Shown piece by piece: positions 1 through 9,098 of a DNA stretch of 64,000 nucleotides. The stretch spans positions 1,426,001 to 1,490,000 of the forward strand of contig NZ_JAPNKA010000001.1 of NCBI RefSeq assembly GCF_026626635.1, written 5' to 3'. The stretch's first letter is position 1. Each line of letters opens with the position of its first letter. A program made the translations under genes and the position numbers. The notes below the pieces were generated by a model. It was not told the DNA's origin, searched no databases, and saw nothing but the letters and a program-made list of their open reading frames with translations. The stretch comes from Archangium lansingense. GTDB taxonomy: Bacteria; Myxococcota; Myxococcia; Myxococcales; Myxococcaceae.

Positions 1-1
1 G

Positions 2-1744
2 GTGTCCGCTGCCGCGACGGTGGCCCCCGAGGCCGCGCTGACCGCGGCTGTGGCCGGCTCCAGCGCGCGCGGTGCTTCCTCCCAGGGTGATGCGAAGCTG
101 GTCTACCTGCGCCCCGAGCGTAGCCAGGAGCTGCGGCTGGCCTACGAGGTGCGCGTGAAGGGCGAGCGTGACGGCATCCCCGCCGACGATCTCGTCTACG
201 TGGACGCGCAGCGCGGTGGCGTCCTGCTGGAGAACCCGCTCATTCACACGGCGCTCAATCGTCGGGTGTACTCGGCCAACAACGGTTCGAGCACGCCCGG
301 CACGCTCAAGCGCAGCGAGGGCCAGGCGGCCATCGGAGACGCCCATGTCGACATCAACTACGACATGCTGGGCGTTACCTACAACTGCTACAAGACGCTC
401 TTCAACCGCGACTCGTACGACAACGCGGGTGCCACGCTCACCAGCACCGTTCACTACGGCTCCAACTACGTCAACGCCTACTGGGACGGCACCCAGATGG
501 TGTACGGCGATGGCAATGGTGTGGACTCCATCGAGCTGGGCAAGGACCTGGACGTCACCGTCCACGAGCTGACCCACGCCGTGACGGACTCCGAGTCGGA
601 CCTCATCTACTCGGGTGAGTCCGGCGGTCTCAACGAGTCCATGTCCGACATCTTCGCCGGCGTGTGCGAGAGCTGGAACCGCAGCTGGGCCGTGGACGCG
701 GACGTGTTCATGATTGGCGAGGACATCTGGACGCCGGCCACCGCGAACGACGCGCTCCGCTACATGGATGACCCGGCCAAGGACGGGGTCTCGCTCGACT
801 TCTACGGCGACTACGCCCCGGGCGTGGACGTGCACTACAGCTCGGGCATCAGCAACCTGGTGTTCTCGCTGCTGACCAAGGGCGGCACGCACCCGCGCGG
901 CAAGTCGACCAACGTGGTTCCGGTCATTGGCCCGGAGAAGGCCGGCCGCATCTTCTACAAGGCCAACACGGACCTCTTCACCGCCAGCACCACCTTCGAG
1001 CAGGCCAAGACGTACACCATCCAGGCCGCTGATGCGCTCTACGGCGCGGGCTCGGCCGAGTCCCTGGCCGTGGACGAGGCCTGGAAGGCCGTGGGCGTGC
1101 CGCCTCCGCCGCCGGTGATCAACCCGCTGACCAACGGCGTGGCGGTGACCGGCATCTCCGGTGGCAAGAAGTACTACTCGCTCGATGTGCCCGCCGGTCA
1201 GTCCAACCTGGTGTTCAACATGAGCGGTGGCACGGGTGACGCGGACATGCACGTGAAGTTCGGCGCGCTGCCCACCGCCAGCACCTACGACTGCCGTCCG
1301 TACACGGGTGGCAACACGGAGAGCTGCAGCTTCACCAACCCGTCCGCGGGCACCTGGTACGTGATGCTCAACCCCTACTCGTCGTACTCGGGCGTCACCT
1401 TCACGGGCACGTACAGCGGTACTGGCGGAGGTGGTGGCGGCACGCCGGTGACCCAGACCATCAACGACAGCGTGGCCTCGGGCGCGGCGGACAACTTCGG
1501 CCCGTACAGCGTGGTGGCTGGCACCAAGTTCAAGGTGGTGATGTCGGGCTCGGGTGACCCGGACCTCTACGTCCGCTTCGGCGCGGCGCCCACGACCAGC
1601 ACCTACAACTGCCGTCCGTACACCTCCGGCGCCTCCGAGACGTGCGACCTGACGGTGCCCGCGGGCACGACCAGCGCGTACGTCATGGTGCGCGGCTACA
1701 CCGCGGCGACGTACACCCTGAACCTCAGCTACACCAAGCCGTAG
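2..1744 (+). CDS. M4 (thermolysin-like) secreted metallopeptidase with two PPC domains, 5' partial
   Basis: Zinc endopeptidase acting outside the cell on proteins, in keeping with predatory nutrition. The gluzincin motif HELTH lies at residues 188-192 of the visible part, the third zinc ligand in GGLNESMSD (E212), and the catalytic-histidine region reads VDVHYSSG, as in M4 enzymes. The first ~95 residues resemble the end of the FTP/PepSY propeptide, so signal peptide and most of the prosequence lie left of the window. After the catalytic domain (to ~375) come two PPC (pre-peptidase C-terminal) domains at about 385-465 and 490-575, joined by a glycine linker; both carry the CRPYT signature. 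PPC domains are usually cleaved during maturation. The GTG at position 2 is only the first in-frame codon, not a real start. Confidence 0.93.
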   Translation: MSAAATVAPEAALTAAVAGSSARGASSQGDAKLVYLRPERSQELRLAYEVRVKGERDGIPADDLVYVDAQRGGVLLENPLIHTALNRRVYSANNGSSTPGTLKRSEGQAAIGDAHVDINYDMLGVTYNCYKTLFNRDSYDNAGATLTSTVHYGSNYVNAYWDGTQMVYGDGNGVDSIELGKDLDVTVHELTHAVTDSESDLIYSGESGGLNESMSDIFAGVCESWNRSWAVDADVFMIGEDIWTPATANDALRYMDDPAKDGVSLDFYGDYAPGVDVHYSSGISNLVFSLLTKGGTHPRGKSTNVVPVIGPEKAGRIFYKANTDLFTASTTFEQAKTYTIQAADALYGAGSAESLAVDEAWKAVGVPPPPPVINPLTNGVAVTGISGGKKYYSLDVPAGQSNLVFNMSGGTGDADMHVKFGALPTASTYDCRPYTGGNTESCSFTNPSAGTWYVMLNPYSSYSGVTFTGTYSGTGGGGGGTPVTQTINDSVASGAADNFGPYSVVAGTKFKVVMSGSGDPDLYVRFGAAPTTSTYNCRPYTSGASETCDLTVPAGTTSAYVMVRGYTAATYTLNLSYTKP

Positions 1745-1769
1745 TCACGGTGAGCAGGATGGGTTGACG

Positions 1770-1809
1770 GCGGGCGGCTCTCCACTCGGGGGCCGCCCGC
1801 TTTCTTTTT
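1770..1809 (+). terminator. rho-independent terminator after the M4 peptidase
   Basis: A 9-bp perfect GC stem (GCGGGCGGC at 1770-1778 pairing with GCCGCCCGC at 1792-1800) is followed directly by the T-rich stretch TTTCTTTTT (1801-1809). It sits 25 bp past the stop codon in the orientation of the peptidase gene and separates it from the convergent lipoprotein gene. Confidence 0.85.
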
Positions 1810-1830
1810 CCGGAGCACCGTGGGGCGTGC

Positions 1831-2478
1831 TCACCGCCGGAGCTGGATGTCACGCGCGAGGCTCTCGCCTCCGCCCACCAGGTCGAACGAGGCCCGCACG
1901 GGAGTGCCCTCGGTGATGTCTCTCAGCGGGATGTGCCGGCCCCGGCGCAGACCGCGGCTGCGACCGTCGATGCGCAGCTCGTAGATGTTGCCCTCGTCGT
2001 CGCTCACCTCGATGGTGCCGGGGCGCACGCGCTTCACCCGGCCGTCCACGGTGCCGGTGGCGATGGTGATCTCCTCGGCGGGCTCGGTGGGGGAGATGCT
2101 CGCGTTGCCGGCACGTGCCGCCTCCGCGGCCTCGAGGAAGCCAACCCGGTCCTCGTCATCCATGAGGGAGCGGTCAGCCTGGCTCCCCGGCCTCTCCCAG
2201 GACCCGGAGTCTGTCTCCAGCAGCTGCGAGGGCGGAGTCTCCGTGTCCGTTTCGTCCGCGAGGCGCTCTCCTCCAGGCTCGGCCTGTTGGGTTTCAGTCG
2301 CGGGGGCCGCGAGCTCTGGCAGCTCGACGACGTCGATGGTCTGGACGGGAGCGGGTTCGGAGGGAGCCTCTGCGGCCACCGCGACCTGCGTGACATCCGT
2401 TCTCGGCTCCTGCTTCCGGCACCCAGCAAGACAGAGGACACAGCAGCCCAGCAGTCCCCACCCCACCCATTTCGCCAT
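1831..2478 (-). CDS. lipoprotein of unknown function
   Basis: 215 residues beginning MAKWVGWGLL, with a short hydrophobic signal and lipobox (VLCLAGC, Cys about residue 20), so a lipid-anchored envelope protein. The middle (30-130) is acidic and proline-rich, probably a disordered linker. The last ~75 residues (from TIATGTVDGRVKRV) look like a small beta-barrel with alternating hydrophobic residues, including GTIEVSDDEGNIYELRIDG, reminiscent of DUF5666/OB-like folds. An upstream in-frame start would add 31 arginine/proline-rich residues in front of the signal and was rejected. Function unknown. Confidence 0.65.
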   Translation of the reverse strand: MAKWVGWGLLGCCVLCLAGCRKQEPRTDVTQVAVAAEAPSEPAPVQTIDVVELPELAAPATETQQAEPGGERLADETDTETPPSQLLETDSGSWERPGSQADRSLMDDEDRVGFLEAAEAARAGNASISPTEPAEEITIATGTVDGRVKRVRPGTIEVSDDEGNIYELRIDGRSRGLRRGRHIPLRDITEGTPVRASFDLVGGGESLARDIQLRR

Positions 2479-2619
2479 CCCCCTCACCCCCACCCTTGCC
2501 CGCGGGGAAGGTGGGGCGCCGGTACGACCACGGCAAGCCACCCGGCCGGGCGGCTGTCCACCAGCGCTCACCGCACGGAGGCGATGAAAGCAGGCAAGCC
2601 AACGTGCGCCCGTGTGTAT

Positions 2620-2653
2620 CCCCTCTCCCTCCGGGAGAGGGCTAGGGTGAGGG
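2620..2653. repeat. interspersed palindromic repeat, copy 1
   Basis: Consists of CCCTCTCCCT, then CGGGAGAGGG, then the tail CTAGGGTGAGGG. The inner part forms an 8-9 bp hairpin. Four other clear copies of the same unit occur in the window (4500-4578 as a pair, 8512-8545, 19810-19843, 19908-19941), all between genes, and a diverged form lies at 2482-2520. Confidence 0.8.
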
Positions 2654-2661
2654 TATCCGCC

Positions 2662-3666
2662 TCATGGGTTCCCCCCACGCGGCCCGCGCCACCGTTCCAT
2701 CAACTCGCGCGCACTTCCTCCGCGCTCGAGCCGTGCGTCCGCCACCGAAAGGTCCGGCGCCAGCTCCAGGACGAACGTGAGAGTCGGCTCGCCACGCAGG
2801 TGGTAGCGCAGGTCTCCAATCCGCACCACGGTGCGGCCCTGCGCGCTGGTGGCCGAGGAGATGACGGGGAAGCGGGCCCAGGCGAGCGCCTCATGCACGG
2901 TGGGCACGGCACGCACGGAAGCGGGGAGCGTGTCCATCGCGGGTCTCGGCAGGCGGCGCTCCTCGCGCGGGGGCTCGCCGGGAGACACCGAGCCAGCGAT
3001 GTACTCAGAGGGGAGCACGGCCACGTAGCGCCAGGTGGTGAGCGAGAACCACGCGGGGAAGACCTGCACCCGCTCCGCCGAGGGCCAGGCCTCGTGCACC
3101 CGGGACGTCAGCGTGGCCTGAAGGACAACGCGCAGGCCCACGTACGCGGCTGAGCACGCGAGTCCCACGAGCAGCGCCCTCCGCCACTGCGCCCGGCGGC
3201 GCCAGGCCCATATCGCGCCGGCGAGCAGGGGCAGGGTGACGAGCGGGTCCACCACCATCGTCCAGTCGAGCGTGAGGCGGCGGTCGGAGAAGGGGAGGAG
3301 GAGCCGGGTGCCCCAACCGGTCCACAGGTCGGGCAACAGGTGGGCTCCATAGAGCGCGAGCAGGCTGGAGAGGTAGACGGGGAGGAAGCGGGCGCGGCGG
3401 AAGAAGAGCAGGGCGAGCCCGGTGGCGGCGAGAGCCACCACGGGGGCGAATGCGAGCGCATGCGACAGGCCGCGGTGGGCGCGCAGGGCGTGGTCGACCG
3501 AGTTCGCAGCGGGCAGAAGGGTATCGAGGTCGGGCAGCTCGGCGGCGAGGACGGAGCCGAGGAGCACGGCCTTGTCGGTGGGAGACAGGGGCGAGCCGGC
3601 GGGGGCGTCGGGCCGGCGCAGGGCGCCGAGGGCCAGTCCCAGCAATCCATGGGTGAGGTTGTCCAT
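2662..3666 (-). CDS. membrane-bound metal-dependent hydrolase (YdjM/DUF457 family)
   Basis: 334 residues starting MDNLTHGLLGLALG, the N-terminal signature of the LexA-regulated inner-membrane hydrolase family (COG1988, DUF457). Conserved histidine/aspartate positions are visible: H6, the ELPDLDTLLP segment, HRGLSHAL and GAHLLPDLWTGWGT. Four to five transmembrane helices fill the first ~190 residues; the C-terminal ~130 residues are soluble and include an arginine-rich stretch. The family is thought to hydrolyse phospholipid-like substrates but lacks a firm biochemical role. The ATG at 3666 was chosen over a longer frame because the family begins at this motif. The stop of the next upstream gene (3671) is only 4 bp away, so the two are probably co-transcribed. 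Confidence 0.8.
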   Translation of the reverse strand: MDNLTHGLLGLALGALRRPDAPAGSPLSPTDKAVLLGSVLAAELPDLDTLLPAANSVDHALRAHRGLSHALAFAPVVALAATGLALLFFRRARFLPVYLSSLLALYGAHLLPDLWTGWGTRLLLPFSDRRLTLDWTMVVDPLVTLPLLAGAIWAWRRRAQWRRALLVGLACSAAYVGLRVVLQATLTSRVHEAWPSAERVQVFPAWFSLTTWRYVAVLPSEYIAGSVSPGEPPREERRLPRPAMDTLPASVRAVPTVHEALAWARFPVISSATSAQGRTVVRIGDLRYHLRGEPTLTFVLELAPDLSVADARLERGGSARELMERWRGPRGGNP

Positions 3667-3670
3667 GGCG

Positions 3671-4480
3671 TTACGCTCCCAGGGCGTGGGCCACGGCCCG
3701 CACGTGCGTGCGGACGAGCTCGCGGGCCCGGGTGAGCTCCTCCTGGTGCGTGGGCACATACCCAAGGCACAGCACCACCTCATCCTCGGGGGCAGCGCGT
3801 GCACCCAGCGCGGCGTAGTCGAGCGTGCGCGAGAGGGGCTCGCCCTCGGTGTCCGGGGTGAAGCGGCCGAACACTGCGGCGTGGGTGCCACGGCCCGGCG
3901 CGGTCTCCTTCAGGGCGAAGAGCTGGCGCACAGCCTCGAGCGTCTCGGGGCGAGCGGCGAGCACCTCGGGGTCCACGGGTCCCGCCAGCTCCCACTCGAG
4001 CAAGCGCAGGCAGCCGCGGACGAACTCCACATCGGTGATGACGAGCCCGTACAGATACCAGTCCGCGCACGCAGCCTGGACGAGCAGGGCCTGGGCGTCG
4101 GAGAGCCAGGTGAAGGAAGGGCAGGTGAAGGTCTCGCAGATGTCGGCGCGGTAGACGCCGCAGTCGCGCAGGTCCGCGCCGCCCGTCACCTTCGGGTGGC
4201 CGAGGCAGCCCACCCGTGTGTGCTCCGCGTCGATGAAGCCCAGCAGCGGGCAGACGCGCACGGCGGGGAAGAGGGGGCTCTCGCGCCGGGACTCCAGGAG
4301 GGCCCGGGCCGCGGTGTGCCAGGCGTTCGGCTCGTGGGGCACGGTGCGCAGGGCCTCGGTCTGAGCGGCGAGCTGCTGGGTGAGCGTGGCGCGCGAGTGG
4401 TCTCGGAAGTTGTAGAGGCCGCAGCAGGCGCCGCACGAGGCGCCACGGCCGGGCTGGCACAGGTGAAAGGAGACGGACAC
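3671..4480 (-). CDS. cysteine-cluster (YkgJ-like) protein
   Basis: 269 residues. The N-terminus contains a CxxCC cluster (CQPGRGASCGACCGLYNF, residues 8-25) and later cysteines in VCPLLGF (about 98) and VGCLGHP, as in YkgJ/FliB-type zinc or iron binding domains (UPF0153-like). The rest is mostly helical with no recognised catalytic motif. It lies directly upstream of the DUF457 membrane protein with a 4-bp gap, so the pair is probably one operon. A metal-binding role is inferred from the cysteine pattern; the substrate is unknown. Confidence 0.65.
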   Translation of the reverse strand: MSVSFHLCQPGRGASCGACCGLYNFRDHSRATLTQQLAAQTEALRTVPHEPNAWHTAARALLESRRESPLFPAVRVCPLLGFIDAEHTRVGCLGHPKVTGGADLRDCGVYRADICETFTCPSFTWLSDAQALLVQAACADWYLYGLVITDVEFVRGCLRLLEWELAGPVDPEVLAARPETLEAVRQLFALKETAPGRGTHAAVFGRFTPDTEGEPLSRTLDYAALGARAAPEDEVVLCLGYVPTHQEELTRARELVRTHVRAVAHALGA

Positions 4481-4499
4481 GGTTCCTCGGGAGGCTAGA

Positions 4500-4578
4500 C
4501 CCTCACCCTAGCCCTCTCCCAGAGGGAGAGGGGACTCAGGTTTGGCCCTCTCCCGCTGGGAGAGGGGCGGGGTGAGGG
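4500..4578. repeat. interspersed palindromic repeat, head-to-head pair (copies 2a/2b)
   Basis: Two copies of the window's palindromic unit in inverted orientation: CCCTCACCC-TAG-CCCTCTCCC (4500-4520) and GGGAGAGG...GGGGTGAGGG (4557-4578), about 25 bp apart. The pair can fold into one long hairpin, as REP/BIME doublets do. It separates two convergently ordered minus-strand transcription units. Confidence 0.8.
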
Positions 4579-4604
4579 TCGTCCGTCTGCCCGTGTGCGA
4601 CACC

Positions 4605-6410
4605 TTAGAACCACTCGGGCCGCATGCGCGTGTACGAGTCCTCCCCCGAGCGGCACAGCGCCACCAGATGGCGCACCCGCGGCAGCTCCGTGTGCAGCCA
4701 GTACTGCGCCGCCGCCAGCTTCCCCTCGTAGAAATCCCGGCCCTCGCCGCCGCGCGCCAGCCCCTCGCGCGCCGCTGCCGCCTGCGCCAGCCACCGCCAC
4801 GCCACCGCCAGCACCGAGAACAGCTCCATGTAGTCCGCGCTGTGGCGCAGCATCCGCTCCACCTCGCCCGCCATGCCCGCCGCTCCCAGCTCCATCGTCA
4901 GCTCCACCACCTCCTGCAGCGCCCGGCCCAGCGCCTCGCCCCACGCAGGGTCCACTCCCGCCCGCCGCGCCCGCTCCACCGTCGCCCCCGCCTCCTCCGC
5001 GAAGGCCCTCATTGCCTCGCCCCCCGCCGCCATCACCTTGCGCCCCAGCAGGTCCAAGCCCTGGATGCCCGTGGTGCCCTCGTGGATGCTGTTGAGCTTC
5101 TGATCTCTCAGGTACGCCTCGGGCAGATACTCGCTCGAATAGCCGTAGCCCCCGTGCACCTGCACTGCCAGCGCGTTGGCCTCGAAGCCCTTCTCGGCGG
5201 GGAACGTCTTCGCCAGCGGCGTGAGCAAGTCCAACAGCAGCCCTGCGCGCCGCCGCTCCTCCTCCGTCTTCCCGTGTGCCGCCACGTCGGCCTGAAACGA
5301 GGCCATCGCCAGCAGTGACAGGCCTCCCTCGACGATGGCCTTCTGCCGCAGCAGCATCCGCCGCACGTCCGCGTGCTCGATGATGGGGCGCTGCGGCCGG
5401 GCCGCGTCCTTCTCCCAAGCGGGGCGTCCCTGCGGCCGGTTCTGCGCGTACGCCAGCGCCTCGTGGTACGCCACCGAGGCCGTCGCCACACCGTTGAGGC
5501 CCACCATGATGCGCGCCTCGTTCATCATCTGGAACATATGGGCCAGCCCCTTGCCTGCCTCGCCCACCAGCCACCCGCGGCAGTCCCCGCCCTCGCCGTA
5601 GTTGAGCGCCAGGCTGGGCAGCCCCTTCCAGCCAATCTTGTGGATGGCCCCCGCCACCCGCACGTCATTGTCCACCAGCCGCCCGCCCTCGGGCCGGCGC
5701 GCGGGCACGGCGAAGAGTGACAGGCCCCGCGTCCCCGCCGGGGCGCCCTCGATGCGCGCCAGCGTGAGGTGCACCACGTTCTCCGTGAAGTCGTGGTCCC
5801 CGCCGCTGATGAAGATCTTCGAGCCGGTGATGCGGTACGAGCCGTCCTCCGCCGGCGTGGCCCGCGTCCTCACGTCCGCCAGGCTGCTGCCCGCCTGTGG
5901 CTCGGTGAGCGCCATGGTGCCCGTCCACTCGCCCCGGTACATCCGGGCCATGAACTCGTCCTTGAGCCAGGGGCTTCCGAAGGCCTCGATGAGGTGGGCC
6001 GCGCCGCTGGTGAGCCCGACGAAGCCGTACGCGCTCAGGTTGGCCGCCATCAGGTACGCCGAGGCCAGCGAGTACACCGTGATGGGCAATTGCTGGCCTC
6101 CCACCTCCACGGGATGGGTGGCGGATAGCAAGCCCAGCTCCACGAGCTGCGGGTACAGCTTGCGCATCAGCGGGTGCACGTGGATGCGGCCATCCCGGAA
6201 CGCCGGTGGCTCGGCGTCCATCAGCCGGTACGTGGGCAGGAGCACGTCCCTCGCGAAGCGGCGCGTGCTGTCCAGGAAGAGCGTGAACGTCTCGCGCGAG
6301 TGGTCCGCGAAGGCTGGGAGCTTGCACAGCGACTCGGTGTCCAGCACCTCGTAGAGCTGGAAGTCCACGTCGCGGTCGGAGAGCAGCGGGTTCGAGGCGG
6401 GGGCGGTCAT
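4605..6410 (-). CDS. acyl-CoA dehydrogenase (long, DmdC/AidB-like class)
   Basis: 601 residues, the length of acyl-CoA dehydrogenases with an extra C-terminal domain. It should oxidise an acyl-CoA to the 2-enoyl-CoA using FAD and pass electrons to ETF. Diagnostic segments: [22 protein letters not shown] (FAD/substrate binding, about 168), [14 protein letters not shown] (about 200), and [20 protein letters not shown] near 445, which holds the usual catalytic-base and flavin-binding region. The first ~60 residues form the N-terminal helical extension typical of 3-methylmercaptopropionyl-CoA dehydrogenase-like enzymes. The substrate cannot be told from sequence. No clear Shine-Dalgarno is seen before the ATG. 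The TonB receptor gene ends 21 bp upstream on the same strand. Confidence 0.9.
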   Translation of the reverse strand: MTAPASNPLLSDRDVDFQLYEVLDTESLCKLPAFADHSRETFTLFLDSTRRFARDVLLPTYRLMDAEPPAFRDGRIHVHPLMRKLYPQLVELGLLSATHPVEVGGQQLPITVYSLASAYLMAANLSAYGFVGLTSGAAHLIEAFGSPWLKDEFMARMYRGEWTGTMALTEPQAGSSLADVRTRATPAEDGSYRITGSKIFISGGDHDFTENVVHLTLARIEGAPAGTRGLSLFAVPARRPEGGRLVDNDVRVAGAIHKIGWKGLPSLALNYGEGGDCRGWLVGEAGKGLAHMFQMMNEARIMVGLNGVATASVAYHEALAYAQNRPQGRPAWEKDAARPQRPIIEHADVRRMLLRQKAIVEGGLSLLAMASFQADVAAHGKTEEERRRAGLLLDLLTPLAKTFPAEKGFEANALAVQVHGGYGYSSEYLPEAYLRDQKLNSIHEGTTGIQGLDLLGRKVMAAGGEAMRAFAEEAGATVERARRAGVDPAWGEALGRALQEVVELTMELGAAGMAGEVERMLRHSADYMELFSVLAVAWRWLAQAAAAREGLARGGEGRDFYEGKLAAAQYWLHTELPRVRHLVALCRSGEDSYTRMRPEWF

Positions 6411-6431
6411 AGGAGGGGTGTTATCACGGTG

Positions 6432-8471
6432 TTACCAGCGGTGTGCCAGGCCTGCTCCTGCGTACACGGACAGGGGCGGCGCCGGCTCGAAGTAGCGCCC
6501 CCGGTTTGCGTTCACCCGCACGTTGTCGCTGTAGCGCGCCGACAGCAGGTTCTGGAACCCGAGGAACGGGCTCACCTCGAAGCCCCCCATCGGGAAGCGG
6601 TGCCCCAGCCTCGCGTTCACCACCCAGGCCGTGTGCTCTCGCACCGTGTTCGCGTCGTCCGCGTACATGCCGCCCGCACTGAAGACCTCCACCGCTGCCC
6701 GTGCCCCGCTCGCGTGCTGGTACACCGCCTCCGCGCTCACCTGGTTCGCCGGTATCCCCGGCACCTGCTTGCCCCTCAACTGCCGGCCCTGTGACACGTA
6801 GTCACGGAACGTCGCCTGCAACGCGTTGTAGGCCGCCTTTATCCGCAACTCCTCCGTCACCTTCACCTCCAACGCCACCTCCGCTCCCAGGTGCCGCGAG
6901 CGCCCCGTGTTGCGGAAGTAGGCGCGCGCCTGCTCGTCCTCGAAGCGCACCAGCCCGTCTTGGATCCACACCGCGAACAGCGCTACGTCGTAGCGCAGCC
7001 GGCTCCACAGCAGCCCGCGCGCCCCCAGCTCCACCCCGTTCGAGCGCTGGGGCTTCAAGTCCCTCGACAGGCCGCCGCCCGTTCCCGCGGGCACCACCAG
7101 CTCCGTTGTCGTCGGCGCCTCGAAAGACTGCGTGACGCTCCCGAACACCGACACCTCCGGTCTCGGCGCCCAGATGAGCCCCAGCCGTCCCGTTGGCTGC
7201 TGAAACGTCCGCGCCCCCGTCCCGTCCCCGTCACTCTTCAGGAAGTCCTCCACCGTGTAGCGCGACACGTCGTACCGCGCCCCCGCCACCATCGTCAGGC
7301 GCTCGCGCAGCTCCAACTCCTCCTGCGCGAAGAGGCCCAAGCCCAGAACCCCTTCGTCCTGGTCGAGCTGCAGCGTGTCGCCTGGTAAGCCCTCCGCGTT
7401 GTCGAAGTTCTTCCGCCGGTCCGCCTGGGATTGCACCTCCGCCCCCACCGTGAAGCGGCTGCGCAGCCCGAGCAGCGGCCCCCGGTTGCCGTAGCGCACC
7501 GATACCCCGCCGAATGTCCGATCGAACGCCACTACCACCTGGGGCAGCGCATTCTGGAAGCTTCGCAGCGCGAGGAAGCTGCTTGCCTCCACTTCGTGCT
7601 CCTCGCCCAGGCGCCGGCGGTACGTCAGTCCCAGCCGACCCTGCCGCACCGACTCGCCCGCTCGGTACTGCGCATTGAGGGGCGAGGCCTGTTGAGGGTC
7701 GCTCTCCACCTCCGCCCGTGACAGCCCGCCCGCGTCCCCCGCCTCAGGTGCGTCCACCAGCGACAGCACCGCCTTCAGCTCCGAGCGCCCATCCGGTGTC
7801 CAGCGTACCTTCCCGTTCAGCAGGACCTGCTCTGTGCTCGACAGCCGCCGCCACCCCTGCTGCGTCAGCCGCGACGCTCCCAGCGTCCAGCGCACGTCCC
7901 CACTCTTGCCCCCGCCCTTCACGTTCAGCTTCCACAGGGCGTTGTCCCCATGCACCGTGCGCGCCTCTACGAAGGGCCGCTCCGGGCCGTCCTCCGTGGT
8001 GATGCTCACCACTCCGCCTGCTGCGTTCCCGTACAGCGACGAGGCCAGTCCCCGCAGCACCTCCATGCGCTCCGCTGAGGCCATGTCCAGGCTGTCCACG
8101 TTCGACTGCCCGTCCGGCAGCGTCTCCGGGAAGCCGTCCACCAGCACGGTGATGCCTCGGATGCCGAACGCCGAGCGCGCTCCGAATCCCCGAATGGACA
8201 GCCGCAGGTCCTGCGAGGCGTTGTTGCGGCTCTGCGTCACCAGCCCCGGTACTCCCACCAGTGACTCGTACAGGCCCAGCGTGGCTCGGCCTTCCTGAAT
8301 GTCTTCTTGCTCCACCACGCTCACCGCCGCCGGCGTGCGGCTCAGCGGCGTGGGCACCTTCGGCGCCACCACCGTTGTCTCCGGGGGCTCGGCGGACCTC
8401 GTGTCCGATGGGGGCGTGGGGGATTGCGCCAGGGCGGCGGAGAGGAATGCGCAGGGAAACAGCCAGGACAT
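6432..8471 (-). CDS. TonB-dependent outer-membrane receptor
   Basis: 679 residues with signal peptide (cleavage after ALAQS), a TonB-box-like stretch (ETTVVAP, about 30), plug domain at about 45-155 (VSVVEQEDI, RGFGARSAFGIRGITVLVDGFP, LRGLASSLYGNAAGGVVSI) and a ~500-residue beta-barrel ending in the C-terminal signature VYAGAGLAHRW. It resembles FecA/ferrichrome-type siderophore receptors. It would take up a metal chelate or other large ligand using TonB/ExbBD energy; none of those genes are nearby. A GGAAGGA ribosome-binding site lies 8 bp before the ATG. The ligand is unknown. Confidence 0.92.
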   Translation of the reverse strand: MSWLFPCAFLSAALAQSPTPPSDTRSAEPPETTVVAPKVPTPLSRTPAAVSVVEQEDIQEGRATLGLYESLVGVPGLVTQSRNNASQDLRLSIRGFGARSAFGIRGITVLVDGFPETLPDGQSNVDSLDMASAERMEVLRGLASSLYGNAAGGVVSITTEDGPERPFVEARTVHGDNALWKLNVKGGGKSGDVRWTLGASRLTQQGWRRLSSTEQVLLNGKVRWTPDGRSELKAVLSLVDAPEAGDAGGLSRAEVESDPQQASPLNAQYRAGESVRQGRLGLTYRRRLGEEHEVEASSFLALRSFQNALPQVVVAFDRTFGGVSVRYGNRGPLLGLRSRFTVGAEVQSQADRRKNFDNAEGLPGDTLQLDQDEGVLGLGLFAQEELELRERLTMVAGARYDVSRYTVEDFLKSDGDGTGARTFQQPTGRLGLIWAPRPEVSVFGSVTQSFEAPTTTELVVPAGTGGGLSRDLKPQRSNGVELGARGLLWSRLRYDVALFAVWIQDGLVRFEDEQARAYFRNTGRSRHLGAEVALEVKVTEELRIKAAYNALQATFRDYVSQGRQLRGKQVPGIPANQVSAEAVYQHASGARAAVEVFSAGGMYADDANTVREHTAWVVNARLGHRFPMGGFEVSPFLGFQNLLSARYSDNVRVNANRGRYFEPAPPLSVYAGAGLAHRW

Positions 8472-8511
8472 CCAGGGGGTCCTTCCACTTGGGGAACTCG
8501 GGGGACAGATA

Positions 8512-8545
8512 CCCTCACCCCGACCCTCTCCCGGGGGGAGAGGGG
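8512..8545. repeat. interspersed palindromic repeat, copy 3
   Basis: CCCTCACCCC-GA-CCCTCTCCCGGGGGGAGAGGGG, the same unit as at 2620, 4500 and 19810. It lies between the TonB receptor start and the end of the DUF427 gene, and its right end is part of a 38-bp tandem duplication. Confidence 0.8.
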
Positions 8546-8611
8546 AGAGGCTAGCGCTCCACCTGTACGCCCTGGGAGAGGGGAGAGGCTAGCGCTCTAC
8601 CTGTACGCCCT
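8536..8611. repeat. 38-bp tandem duplication covering the 3' end of the DUF427 gene
   Basis: Positions 8536-8573 and 8574-8611 are identical except for one C/T difference (8559 against 8597). The unit combines the end of the palindromic repeat with the last six codons and stop of the DUF427 gene (GVQVER-stop). The copy nearer the gene (8574-8611) is used; the other is a non-coding relic past the stop. Confidence 0.9.
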
Positions 8612-8873
8612 TCCAGAAGGCGATATGGCCCCGGATGTTGCGCGCCGCGTCCTTCGGATCCGGGTAGTACCAGGCCGCGTCCTTGTTCACCTTCCCGTCC
8701 ACCTCCACATCGTAGTAGCTCGCCACTCCCTTCCACGGGCACGTGGTGTGCGTGTGGCTCTCCTTCAGCACCTCGCGCTTCACCGCCTCCCGTGGAAAAT
8801 AGACGTTCCCCTCCACTACCTCGTACGTGGCACTCTCCGCGAGCACCGCTCCGTTCCACATCGCCTTGGCCAT
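8589..8873 (-). CDS. DUF427 domain protein
   Basis: 94 residues, full length for the single-domain DUF427 family (about 90-95 residues). Characteristic segments are visible: MWNGAVLAES, VEGNVYFPREAV, THTTCPWKGVASYYDV and AAWYYPDPKDAARNIRGHIAFW. Members are small cytoplasmic beta-strand proteins of unknown biochemical role, common in actinobacteria and myxobacteria. The last codons are duplicated just past the stop. Confidence 0.9.
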   Translation of the reverse strand: MAKAMWNGAVLAESATYEVVEGNVYFPREAVKREVLKESHTHTTCPWKGVASYYDVEVDGKVNKDAAWYYPDPKDAARNIRGHIAFWKGVQVER

Positions 8874-9098
8874 GGCTTCCTCCTCACGTCGGCTCTCCCC
8901 TCATCTCTGCACCGCCCTCACGGGCCACGCCATGGGCGGCGGGCCCCAGGGGGAGCGGCCAGGTGAGTGCTCCACACTCCGGCCCTCGGGAGGGCTGCCG
9001 TATCGCGGGAGTGTCCGCTGGTTGAAAGGCGGGGGAGTGGGAATGGGGTGGGGCGCTGCTGGCTGTTCTGGCCCTGTTAACGTCCCCCGTCCCCTTTC

